Assembly (NCBI RefSeq): GCF_900454495.1
Contig: NZ_UGSI01000001.1
Location: forward strand, 2,170,001-2,234,000
Length of the DNA: 64,000 nucleotides
Origin: Paenibacillus macerans
GTDB lineage: Bacteria > Bacillota > Bacilli > Paenibacillales > Paenibacillaceae
Reading direction: 5' to 3'
Both the position numbers and the translations under genes were made by a program. This document shows, one piece after another, positions 45,539 to 53,788 of this stretch. Every line of letters starts with the position of its first letter. Position 1 is the stretch's first letter. Below the pieces are notes generated by a model that was given only the letters and a program-made list of their open reading frames with translations, did not search any database and had not been told where the DNA came from.

Positions 45539-46885
45539 AGATTCAAAGGACGAGAGCGTCACCTGCTCCACCAGTTTTTCCGGCTTGGCGGTATTTTTCG
45601 ACCGGCAATCCGTAATTTCCACGTCATCCCCGTTTTCAATGTAAAAGGCCGGGCCTTCATGGTTTTCAATCGTTACCCGGCTGAACCGCACGTCCCGCAC
45701 ATTCCCCAAATAGAACCCGCGCCGCGCCATATCGCTGATGCCGGCCATCATCGCCGGGCGTCCGGGAATGGCGTCCTCCGCCATGGAAATGTCGATGTTA
45801 TCGAACGTGATTTCGGAGATATACCGCTCCGCAAGACCGTACAGAAACCCGGCGGAAGCGTGAACCTGGCGCGCCGTGATCCCGGAAAAATGAATGCGCC
45901 GGAAGTTCGGCGTTTCCTCCGTCACAGGATACGGATTTTTATCCCAAACATATTTATCCTTGCCGCGCGGTCCGCAGAAATAATACAGATTCATAATGAA
46001 CGGGCAGATCACGTCTTCCATCACGATATTGCTGATCCGGATATCTTCGACGACGCCGCCGCGGCCGCGCCGGGATTTCAGGCGGATGCCGCGGTCCGTT
46101 TGCTTGAAGACGCAATTTGCTATCGTCACATTGCGGATATTCCCGCTCATCTCGCTGCCCAGCACGACCCCGCCATGCCCGTGCACCATCGTGCAGTTCA
46201 CGATGGTAATATTTTCGCACGGAATCCGCTCTTTCGTATCCTCGGTTCCCGCCTTGATGGCGATACAGTCGTCCCCTACATCGATATTGCAGTTGCCGAT
46301 GCGGACATTCGTGCACGACTCCGGGTTGATGCCGTCCGTATTCGGCGAGTCCGCGGGGTTCAGAATCGACACATTGTCGATCGTCACATCGCGGCAGCAA
46401 ATCGGGTTGACCGTCCAACTCGGCGAGTTGACCAAAGTTACATCCTTGATGCTTACCCTCCGGCAGCGGTCAAAGCTGATCAGCTTCGGACGCGGAAACT
46501 TAAGCTCCTCCGGGCGGTTTCTGTGCTTATCCCACCACGGCTCCCCGTTTCCGTTCAGACAGCCGCTTCCGGTCACGGACACGTTTTCGAGATCCTCTCC
46601 GTAAATGCAGGAGGCGTGGACCTCTCTTTTTACCCCTTCCCATCTGGACTCCACGGCCGGATAATCGTTTGGGTCCGTACTGAAGGACAACACCGCGCCG
46701 GGACTAAGCCGCAGCTCGATATTGCTTCTCATGAAGATGGCTCCGGTCAGGAACGTGCCGGCCGGAACCACCACCGTGCCTCCCCCCGCTTCGCTCGCGG
46801 CCGCGATGGCGGCTTCGATCGCCCGGGTTGCCAAAACCCCGCTTTCTCTGACGGCCCCATAATCGGCGATATTATACATACACAT
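45533..46885 (-). CDS. Polygalacturonase, family GH28 (intracellular)
   Basis: This 450-residue beta-helix enzyme has all GH28 motifs: SPNTDGINPES (Asp184), VGDDCIAIK (Asp205, Asp206), VHGHGGVVLGS (His237) and RGIRLKS (Arg268, Lys270). These are the catalytic acids and substrate contacts for cleaving galacturonan linkages. Absence of a signal peptide and the neighbouring GH105 gene point to an exo-type enzyme acting on imported oligosaccharides, as in YesR/YesX-type clusters. Its start overlaps the end of the GH105 gene by 14 nt, so the two are translationally linked. Confidence 0.93.
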   Translation of the reverse strand: MCMYNIADYGAVRESGVLATRAIEAAIAAASEAGGGTVVVPAGTFLTGAIFMRSNIELRLSPGAVLSFSTDPNDYPAVESRWEGVKREVHASCIYGEDLENVSVTGSGCLNGNGEPWWDKHRNRPEELKFPRPKLISFDRCRRVSIKDVTLVNSPSWTVNPICCRDVTIDNVSILNPADSPNTDGINPESCTNVRIGNCNIDVGDDCIAIKAGTEDTKERIPCENITIVNCTMVHGHGGVVLGSEMSGNIRNVTIANCVFKQTDRGIRLKSRRGRGGVVEDIRISNIVMEDVICPFIMNLYYFCGPRGKDKYVWDKNPYPVTEETPNFRRIHFSGITARQVHASAGFLYGLAERYISEITFDNIDISMAEDAIPGRPAMMAGISDMARRGFYLGNVRDVRFSRVTIENHEGPAFYIENGDDVEITDCRSKNTAKPEKLVEQVTLSSFESI

Positions 46886-47996
46886 TTTGTTTGCTCTCCG
46901 ATCTGTTCAATAATGATTCCATTTCGACGCAAGCCATCACAAACGCGCCGACGCCATGCAAATCATTGTTCACTTTCGGGCGCGTTACGTAATTGTCGTA
47001 ATCACCGGCCGAAGTGCCGATACAGATGCCCGGCAGCACCAGCCGGCCCGCATCATCCCACTCCACCGCACGGGTCAGCCCTTCATACCCTTTCTTGGCG
47101 GCGCTCAAGGCCTCTTCATCGGCGATTCCCCGCTGCACCGCTTTGGCGATCGTGTAGACAAAGAGGCAGGAGCCCGACGTTTCCAGCCAGTTTTCGGGCC
47201 GCTCCCCCTTGTCGACGACCTGGTACCATAACCCGCTCTCCCGGTCCTGATACCGGATCAGGGCATTTACGAACCCTTGTAAAGCGTTAACGAGTTCATC
47301 CCTCCCGGGCTCATCGTCAGGCAGCAGCTCAAAAAATTGCGCCAGGGCCAGGCCGTACCATCCGAGCGACCTGCTCCAAAATTCCGGAGAACATCCGGTT
47401 TGCGGGTCCGCCCATGGCATCCGCCGGCTCTCATCCCAGGCATGATACAACAGCCCGGTCCGCTCGTCCTTCATATGTTTGCGCATCAGTCTCTCCTGAT
47501 GCAGCACCTCTGCCCTGAGCCCCGTATCCCCGAACGCATTCGCGTATTTCAGCGAGAACACCCCCGCCATATAAAGCCCGTCAAGCCACATTTGATAAGG
47601 ATATTTATCCTTATGCCAATAACCGCCTTCGGACGTTCTGTTCAAAGTCAGCAGCAGGTTTCGCAGCTTATCCGCCGCGATCCGGTATTTCGCCGCTCCG
47701 GTCCGTTCATACAACCTGAACAGCAGCAGCCCCGCCTGCACGGCGTCCAGCTCATCCCTGGCAAAATAAAAATTGCCCCGCTCATCCACCAGATCATCCA
47801 CATACTCCTGAATATACGAGATGTAGCGCTCATCCTGAACGGCTTCCCAAAGCAGCTCCATCCCGCACAGGAAAACGCCTTGATGGTAATGCCAGCGGTG
47901 CGCGGGCGGCAGGCTGCCGGCGGCGTAAGCGTCCATCAGCGAATCGCAGGCCTTCCTCGCCCACTCGATCGGTGTGTCCGGACAACGAACTGTCAT
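46872..47996 (-). CDS. Unsaturated rhamnogalacturonyl hydrolase, family GH105 (YteR/YesR-like)
   Basis: The 374-residue alpha/alpha-barrel protein has the GH105 motifs WHYHQGVFLCGM (about 35-46), KYPYQMWLDGLYM (Asp139, the expected catalytic acid), FWSRSLGWYG and ETSGSCLFVY. It removes the unsaturated galacturonate left on the non-reducing end by pectate or rhamnogalacturonan lyases, in the cytoplasm. The ATG at 47996 is preceded by AAAGGAGC; the TTG two codons upstream overlaps the spacer. It is first in the pectin operon. The LplB/YtcP-type importer on the other side of the insertion sequence probably supplies its substrate. Confidence 0.93.
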   Translation of the reverse strand: MTVRCPDTPIEWARKACDSLMDAYAAGSLPPAHRWHYHQGVFLCGMELLWEAVQDERYISYIQEYVDDLVDERGNFYFARDELDAVQAGLLLFRLYERTGAAKYRIAADKLRNLLLTLNRTSEGGYWHKDKYPYQMWLDGLYMAGVFSLKYANAFGDTGLRAEVLHQERLMRKHMKDERTGLLYHAWDESRRMPWADPQTGCSPEFWSRSLGWYGLALAQFFELLPDDEPGRDELVNALQGFVNALIRYQDRESGLWYQVVDKGERPENWLETSGSCLFVYTIAKAVQRGIADEEALSAAKKGYEGLTRAVEWDDAGRLVLPGICIGTSAGDYDNYVTRPKVNNDLHGVGAFVMACVEMESLLNRSESKQNVYV

Positions 47997-48270
47997 TTCC
48001 AAGCTCCTTTCACTTCAAAATCATACTTTCCCGATTTTCCGCAAAAGTTCAGGTTTTCAAGCCGTTACTATCGCTCGCCGTAAATTTAACGGTTGCAGCA
48101 GCGGCTATTTTACGAAAAAAGGCCTTTGCTAAATTCTAACGGTTGCGAGCGTCGTTAATTTCCTTAATCCAGGCAAACACAACCGGCTTTCAGTGAAATA
48201 AGCGCCATGGCAACCGTTACAATTTGAAATCAACGTTTTTGGAACAAATAGCGGTTGTGGCAACCGTTGC
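47997..48270. other. Gene-free region with GCAACCGTTA-type repeats
   Basis: No gene is supported upstream of the GH105 gene. The stretch contains its promoter, not resolved here, and the short repeats listed separately, and ends at the insertion sequence. Confidence 0.6.
48087..48270. repeat. Intergenic repeat with TAACGGTTGC words
   Basis: TAACGGTTGC occurs at 48087-48096 and 48137-48146. Inverted copies are GCAACCGTTA at 48210-48219 and CAACCGTTGC at 48261-48270, the last inside a TAGCGGTTG...CAACCGTTGCTA palindrome. This palindromic block ends exactly where the insertion sequence begins. Confidence 0.65.
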
Positions 48271-48299
48271 TATGAACGTTTTTGTCAAGCCCTCCGTGT

Positions 48300-48657
48300 G
48301 AGAGGTGCCTGAGCACGTGGCGCGAGAGCAAAAATGCGAGCGACGGTCGGCACGCTGCTATCCGTGGGTTGGTACCACATGTTATGCCTTCGTCAAGGAG
48401 AGCTCTTGCAAGCTAGAAGCGCACGTTCAGTTACTCACCTAGTGCAAACGGTTGACGCAAATTCTCTCCCGGAACCTTCGTTTGCTCCCGGGCCTCGTGC
48501 TCAGGCGTGAGCTTGTCAAGCGCTTTTCTTGACAAGCGGTTAGGTTCAAATCAACACTTTTCCTATTCCTCATTGGAAATGAGGAACGCCTCACGGCGAG
48601 TGTGGGGGTGCAGGGGGCAACGCTCCCTGCGTCTCCCCAAAGGGGACGGAAGGGGCG
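48300..48657 (-). ncRNA. Candidate bridge/seek RNA region of the insertion sequence
   Basis: About 360 nt of non-coding sequence follows the transposase. GCTTGTCAAG/CTTGACAAGC forms a perfect 10-bp stem (48511-48537), and TTCCTCATT/AATGAGGAA a 9-bp stem (48566-48586). IS1111-type elements encode the guide RNA for target choice downstream of the transposase. Guide loops could not be identified by eye. Confidence 0.4.
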
Positions 48658-49776
48658 TTAGTTAGCCACCGGTTGTTCCACCGTTCGAGCAACAGCCCAT
48701 ATGAACCCGGTTAGCTCCCTGGCCACCGCGCCTACGGCCACATTTTTGTGTTTGTTCTTTCCAAAAATGAGATGACGGTATTTGTAATGCAATCTTTCTT
48801 GCGCTTTCCACGACAACAGTTGTATATCGGCCGGCATGCCATCCAAACGCTTGGCGAGATCTCCTTTCACCGCAGGCCGATGACGGTAGCTCCAGGCGGA
48901 TTCCACCAAGGATCGGCGCAAGCGCCCGTTACCGGCTTTGGTCATACTTCCGCGCCGAGTACTCAGGCCGGTTGAACTCTCACGAGGAACCAACCCTAAA
49001 TACGCCATGAGTTGGGCCGGGGAGCGGAAGCGAGTAAATGAACCGATCTCAGCAGCTAGAGTGACGGCCGTCAGTAGTCCAATCCCACGCAGGGACTGAA
49101 GCACCCGAATCAGAGTTGCCTTGGAGCCGACCGTGGCTTGCTGAACCAAGGCTTTTTCCAAACGCCCCATCCGCTGCTCGATCTCATTTAAGGTATGGAG
49201 CATCTCGTCGAAGGCTACTTGCATGGGCTCATAAGGGAATGTCAGTTGCTCCAGCCAGGAACGGTACTTCCGGGTCCAACGACGCTTTATCGTAGCCGGC
49301 GGTTCGATGTGATGGCGGAGCAGGAACTTCAATATCCGCTGGCGTGCCCGATGCGCGTCCTCTTTGGCGGCCTCCCGGGCGCGAACCAACTCCCGCAAAG
49401 CCTCGTCTTCCCGCTCCGGGACGTAGACAGGAGTCAATTCTCCTGCACGAAACAGACGGGCAAGCTGCTCGGCGTCCCGTCGATCCGTCTTCACGTGATC
49501 ACCAGGGCGTTTGGGAATAAGCGACGGAGCAATGACAACGCAATGGGCTCCCATGGAGGTGATCCAGCGATAGGTTTCGTAACCTGTCGGACCTGCCTCA
49601 TAACAAAACGATAGCGTTTCGGCCGGTCCCAGTTCTTTGATCAGCTTGCGCAGCGCCGCCGGGGTGTGAGGAATGCTCCCGTAATAGCGAGGAGTTTCAC
49701 CGCTTGCATCTGCAATAGCAACCGAAATTTTTTCTTTGGATACATCTAAACCGACGAATTTTGTGGTAGACTGCAT
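48658..49776 (-). CDS. IS110 family transposase (DEDD recombinase)
   Basis: The 372-residue protein appears intact. The N-terminal RuvC-like domain has VGLDVSKEKISVAI (Asp11), CYEAGPTGYE (Glu60) and KTDRRDAEQLA (Asp98, Asp101), the DEDD tetrad. A coiled helical linker (about 115-215) leads to the C-terminal transposase_20 domain with LQSLRGIGLLTAVTLAAEIG, AYLGLVPRESSTG and GSMTKAGNGRLRRSLVESAW, whose serine acts in recombination. It catalyses RNA-guided excision and insertion through a circular intermediate. It sits between the pectin enzyme operon and the pectin-type importer and may have split a once-contiguous region. Confidence 0.93.
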   Translation of the reverse strand: MQSTTKFVGLDVSKEKISVAIADASGETPRYYGSIPHTPAALRKLIKELGPAETLSFCYEAGPTGYETYRWITSMGAHCVVIAPSLIPKRPGDHVKTDRRDAEQLARLFRAGELTPVYVPEREDEALRELVRAREAAKEDAHRARQRILKFLLRHHIEPPATIKRRWTRKYRSWLEQLTFPYEPMQVAFDEMLHTLNEIEQRMGRLEKALVQQATVGSKATLIRVLQSLRGIGLLTAVTLAAEIGSFTRFRSPAQLMAYLGLVPRESSTGLSTRRGSMTKAGNGRLRRSLVESAWSYRHRPAVKGDLAKRLDGMPADIQLLSWKAQERLHYKYRHLIFGKNKHKNVAVGAVARELTGFIWAVARTVEQPVAN

Positions 49777-49953
49777 AGTATCAGCTCTCCTTTGCTATGT
49801 AGCTCTGAAATGGTTTGGTTTTCACTATCCATTTTAACCTACGAGATGTAGCAATATGGAGGGCTGTCTTTTGTTTACGTTCATCATAGCTAGAATCGTT
49901 TTGCGGGTTAAAAAACGCACCATGTCACGCTGTACACGGAATAACGCGGCCTC

Positions 49954-50829
49954 TTAGCCTTTGATCGAGCCGAGCATGGCCCCTTTGGCGAAATGCTTCT
50001 GCAAAAACGGATACACAAGCAGAATCGGCACCGTGGCGACCACGATGACCGCCATCTTGATCGTCTGATCCGGCGGCGGCACCGTACCGTCCAGGGTGGA
50101 ACTGTGATCCAGCCCGCTCGCCAGCACGACGATTTGCCGGAGCAGCACCTGAATCGGCCATTTCACGCTGTCGTTCAGGTACAAAATTGCCGACATGTAC
50201 GTATTCCAGTACGTCACCGCATAAAACAGGGAAATCGTCGCGATTGCGGGCATCGAAAGCGGCAGTACGATTTTGAACAGGATGCCGAAGTCGCTGCAGC
50301 CGTCGATCCGCGCGGATTCCTCCAGGCCTTCCGGAATGTTCTGAAAGAAGTTTTTAAGAATGATCATATTAAAAGCGCTGATCGCCGACGGCACGACGAG
50401 CGAGGCATACGTATCGATCATCCCGAGCTCCTTGACGACCAGAAACGTAGGGATCAAGCCGCCGTTAAACAACATCGTAAAGACGACGAGGAAATTGAGC
50501 GTTTTACGGCCGTCGAGATCTTTGCGGGCCAGCGCGTAAGCCATCAGCGCCGTCAGCAGCATGCTGAACAGCGTACCGATCAAAGTAACGCCAACCGAAA
50601 CGCCCATCGCCCTGAAAATTGTATTCGTCGAAAAAATAAATTTGTAAGCTTCCAAACTCCACACCTTCGGGATCAGCACAAATTTATTGGCTGCCAGCTC
50701 CGCGTTGGTCGTAAACGAACCGGCCACGACATGGATGAAGGGAAGCACCGTAATGAGCGCAACGATGGCCAGCAGCGTAAAATTAATGGCAGCGTATATT
50801 CTGCCGCTTATGGATCTGTCTTCTACCAT
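49954..50829 (-). CDS. ABC permease, LplC/YtcP-type (pectin-region importer)
   Basis: The 291-residue protein belongs to the CUT1 importer subgroup of LplC/YtcP. It has an N-terminal segment RIYAAINFTLLAIVALITVLPFIHVVAGSF, the docking motif GLEESARIDGCSDFGILFKIVLPLSMPAIATISLFYAV at about 180-217, and the ending PFLQKHFAKGAMLGSIKG. GGAGGAG lies 5 nt before the ATG at 50829, so that start is preferred to the one at 50895. It is the last gene of a binding protein-permease-permease operon. Complex saccharides of pectin are the usual substrates of this subgroup. Confidence 0.9.
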   Translation of the reverse strand: MVEDRSISGRIYAAINFTLLAIVALITVLPFIHVVAGSFTTNAELAANKFVLIPKVWSLEAYKFIFSTNTIFRAMGVSVGVTLIGTLFSMLLTALMAYALARKDLDGRKTLNFLVVFTMLFNGGLIPTFLVVKELGMIDTYASLVVPSAISAFNMIILKNFFQNIPEGLEESARIDGCSDFGILFKIVLPLSMPAIATISLFYAVTYWNTYMSAILYLNDSVKWPIQVLLRQIVVLASGLDHSSTLDGTVPPPDQTIKMAVIVVATVPILLVYPFLQKHFAKGAMLGSIKG

Positions 50830-50898
50830 ATGAACTCCTCCACATCTATATTGAAACGATGGTTCAGGAAGCCATAAACCTAACTTCTTGAACACGTT

Positions 50899-51867
50899 CT
50901 AGTAGACGCCTTCCTCCCCGATTTTTTTGGCTACTTTGTTAACCAGCACGACCATGATCAGGCCGATCACGGATTTAAAGAACCCGATCGCCGTACTGTA
51001 ACTATACTGCCCCTGCCGCAAACCGGCGGTGTATACGTAAGTGTCGATGATTTCCGCAACCTGCCGGTTCATCGAGTTCAATAGCAGGTAGACGTGCTCA
51101 AACCCGAGGTCAAGCACATGGCCGATTTTCAGAATAAACAGCGTGATGATGACGCCCCGGATCGCCGGAAGCGTAATATGCCATACCTGCCGCATTCTGC
51201 CGGCTCCATCGATCCGCGCCGCTTCATACAGTCCCGGATCGATGGCCGCAATGGCCGCCAGGTAGATAATCGTACCCCAACCCGCTTCCCTCCAAATGAC
51301 CTGGAGGATATACATCGGCCTGAACCAGCCGGGATTCAGCAAAAAATTGATTTTTTCAAATCCGAAATAAACCAGCAGTTCGTTGATAATGCCGCCGTCC
51401 ATCGTCACCATGACATAAGTAATCGAAACGATGATGACCCAGGACATGAAGTGCGGCAAATAGACAAGCGTCTGAAACAGCCGTTTGAAAAAATTGCCCC
51501 GCAGCTCGTTCAGCATTAACGCCAAGATAATCGGCACCGGAAAATAAATGAACAGGTTGAGGGCAAACAAAACGATCGTGTTCATCAAAATGTTCGCGAA
51601 GTCCGGTTCGGTAAACAATCGTTTGAAATGCTCCATACCGACCCATTCGCTGCCCATAATTCCGTTATAAGGCTTGTAATTCTGAAAAGAAATGATCAGC
51701 CCGTACATTGGCAAATATTTGAAAATGATAAAATAAAGCACTCCCGGCAGCAGCATGACATACAGCCATTTGTTTCTCCACAGCCGCTTCCTGAGCTCGC
51801 CGGTCTTGCGGCGGCTGCCAGGCTGGACCTTGGGAGTAACAGTGGACGGAGCGGTCGCTTCCTGCAT
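50899..51867 (-). CDS. ABC permease, LplB-type (pectin-region importer)
   Basis: The 322-residue protein has a basic cytoplasmic N-terminus, then NKWLYVMLLPGVLYFIIFKYLPMYGLIISFQNYKPYNGI, the hallmark of LplB-type permeases. The docking loop GLYEAARIDGAGRMRQVWHITLPAI lies at about 212-236. It ends ALGFFKSVIGLI-like, with the final VNKVAKKIGEEGVY. It pairs with the downstream permease; no ATPase is encoded in the operon. Substrate by context: pectin- or rhamnogalacturonan-derived oligosaccharides. Confidence 0.92.
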   Translation of the reverse strand: MQEATAPSTVTPKVQPGSRRKTGELRKRLWRNKWLYVMLLPGVLYFIIFKYLPMYGLIISFQNYKPYNGIMGSEWVGMEHFKRLFTEPDFANILMNTIVLFALNLFIYFPVPIILALMLNELRGNFFKRLFQTLVYLPHFMSWVIIVSITYVMVTMDGGIINELLVYFGFEKINFLLNPGWFRPMYILQVIWREAGWGTIIYLAAIAAIDPGLYEAARIDGAGRMRQVWHITLPAIRGVIITLFILKIGHVLDLGFEHVYLLLNSMNRQVAEIIDTYVYTAGLRQGQYSYSTAIGFFKSVIGLIMVVLVNKVAKKIGEEGVY

Positions 51868-51900
51868 GCGTCTCTTCCTCTCTGCTTCTTAATTCATGAA

Positions 51901-51927
51901 CATCACATTCTTTAGTTCATCCTATTT
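51901..51927. repeat. 27-bp short repeat, copy 2
   Basis: CATCACATTCTTTAGTTCAT and the next 7 bases match 45512-45538 with two mismatches. This copy lies between the binding-protein and permease genes. On the minus strand it reads AGGATGAACTAAAGAATGTG. Confidence 0.6.
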
Positions 51928-51965
51928 ATTGAAGCATCAGCCTCATTGCCTGTTCGGCCTACGTT

Positions 51966-53513
51966 TTATTTGGATGCGTTATACTCCTCGATGATTTTCG
52001 ATCCGCCGCGGCTCTTCCATTGTTCCACCGCTTTTTCAAAACCGGCCTTGTCGATTTGACCATAGATATATTGGTACGTGGCGTCCGTAATGATTTGCTG
52101 AAGCTCTACTCCCTTATTCGTATAGGTTTGCGAGTCGAGAGCCGCCGTCGGGTCAGGCACGCCTACCTTCACATTTTCCTTGATTAATTCCTCGGCATGA
52201 ATCCGCCCCGGCAGCGTATTGTAGCTTTCGTACATGCCGTTCGTTTCGAACTCGCCGATGACGCTGTCCTTGAACGGCTTCACTTCGCGTTCGATCAATT
52301 CCTTGTTTTCCGCAGCTTGCGCTTTTCCTTCCACTACCGTATAATGCGTGCCTTCGATGCCCCAATACATCAAATTGGCCACTTCAGGGGTCATCATCTT
52401 GTCAAAGAACGCCAGAATCTTCTTGAGCTCTTCCTCATTTTTTACTGCGGATTTCGGGAACAGGACGATATTGTTATAACCCGGAATCATCCATTGGGCG
52501 AATTTTCCGTCCGGTCCGGCAACCATACTGTGCGTGTCCAGCACGGCATTTGGAGCGTTTTTGATCAAATCCTTGTGGATCGAATCGATATCCTGCATGG
52601 ACCCGCCGATATAAAGTCCGGCCTTGCCGCTGGTGAACATATTGACGGCATCGGTTTTGCTCGTGGCCGCAAAATCCTGGTTGATGTAACCGTTGTCACG
52701 AAGCTTTTTGAAAAAGTCCATCGTATCGATATACTGCGGGAACATGAACTCCGGCTGGAGCTGACCGTCCTTCTCGCCCCAGTTGTTCGGCGTGCCGAAC
52801 CAGGAGGATACCGTTTTAAAGGCCCCGTAAACCAATTCGTTCCGGTCGACAATCCCCGTCGTATCCTTTTGGCCGTTGCCGTCCGGGTCTTGTTCGGTGA
52901 ACGCCTTCGCCATTTCGAACAATTCATCCACATTGGCCGGCGCGTTAAGCCCCAATTTGTCCGCCCAGTCCTTGCGGTAAATGATGCCTTGGCGGGCAAG
53001 CGGTCTGCCGATGTATAGCGAATACAGCTTGCCGTCCACTTTCGTGTTGTTCAGAATTTCCGGCTTCAATTTGTTCAGATTCGGGAATTCACTCATATAA
53101 GGGCCGATTTCCCAAAACTGCCCGTCCTTGATCGCCTCTTTCATTTGAATAAACGTAGTCTGGTTTTTGAGGTAGGTCACTTGCGGCAAAGAGCCTGTTG
53201 CAAATGCGGTATTCAGCTTTTCCTCATAAGTGTCGGCCGGGAAAAACTGATACGTCAGCTTCGTGTTCGTCAGTTTCTCCAGTTCGGTTTTGATCGTGTC
53301 CGGAGGAGTCTCGGACGTATTCAATGGAAGCATGATCGTGATTTCCGTCGGTTTGTCCGACCCTGCGGATTGGTTCTCTCCGTTCGCCGCGGTGGACGAA
53401 CCCGGTTCTGTCGCGGCTGCGCCGCCTCCATTGTTACCGCTTCCACAACCGGCCAGCATGACGCTTAGCGATAAAAGCGCGGTCAACAAGAGGGTGAAAG
53501 ACTTTTTCTTCAT
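51966..53513 (-). CDS. ABC solute-binding lipoprotein, LipO/YtcQ-type
   Basis: The 515-residue precursor starts MKKKSFTLLLTALLSLSVML with lipobox LAGC, and a Gly/Ala-rich tether follows. The large family 1 binding fold has FWEIGPYMSEFPNLNKLKPEILNNTKVDGKLYSLYIGRPLARQGIIYRKDWADKLGL and PDGNGQKDTTGIVDRNELVYGAFKTVSSWFGTPNNW, typical of the long YtcQ-like proteins. It feeds the two permeases downstream. GGAGG precedes the ATG by about 10 nt. A clear paralogue is encoded 4 kb to the right at 56243-57787. Confidence 0.9.
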   Translation of the reverse strand: MKKKSFTLLLTALLSLSVMLAGCGSGNNGGGAAATEPGSSTAANGENQSAGSDKPTEITIMLPLNTSETPPDTIKTELEKLTNTKLTYQFFPADTYEEKLNTAFATGSLPQVTYLKNQTTFIQMKEAIKDGQFWEIGPYMSEFPNLNKLKPEILNNTKVDGKLYSLYIGRPLARQGIIYRKDWADKLGLNAPANVDELFEMAKAFTEQDPDGNGQKDTTGIVDRNELVYGAFKTVSSWFGTPNNWGEKDGQLQPEFMFPQYIDTMDFFKKLRDNGYINQDFAATSKTDAVNMFTSGKAGLYIGGSMQDIDSIHKDLIKNAPNAVLDTHSMVAGPDGKFAQWMIPGYNNIVLFPKSAVKNEEELKKILAFFDKMMTPEVANLMYWGIEGTHYTVVEGKAQAAENKELIEREVKPFKDSVIGEFETNGMYESYNTLPGRIHAEELIKENVKVGVPDPTAALDSQTYTNKGVELQQIITDATYQYIYGQIDKAGFEKAVEQWKSRGGSKIIEEYNASK

Positions 53514-53788
53514 ACCGTTTTGACCTCCAAATGAAATGTATTGGTTACATCTTCACAGTACATTCCGCCGGAGCATTCCGGAAACAATCATTTCCTCATA
53601 ACGGCCGGCGCGACGGGCATATCTGAAATAATGATTATCGTGGTGATGAATGATGGGAATATATTTTTTAATCAAATTATAAAAAAAATTACAGTATAAT
53701 GTACAATATAAGCAATCACTTTTGTATAGCCCCGGAGCTATAAAGTACTATAGACGCGAATCTTTCGCTAATAAAAAGGAGGTAATAT

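Larger units (their letters stand above)
48274..49882 (-). mobile_element. IS110 family insertion sequence, IS1111-like layout
   Basis: Candidate limits are set by inverted words on both sides: GAACG (48274-48278) with CGTTC (49878-49882), and GCCCTCC (48289-48295) with GGAGGGC (49858-49864). Between them lie one intact transposase gene, about 100 nt of 5' non-coding sequence and about 370 nt of 3' non-coding sequence with strong hairpins (48511-48537 and 48566-48586). Subterminal inverted repeats and a long 3' non-coding end are features of the IS1111 subgroup. Exact ends are uncertain because this family makes no simple target duplications. Confidence 0.65.

Noticed and set aside
44186..47290. 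Long plus-strand frames (446 and 543 codons) opposite the pectin enzymes
   Set aside because: They lie antisense to GH28 and CE8 genes with intact catalytic motifs and show no domain or ribosome site.
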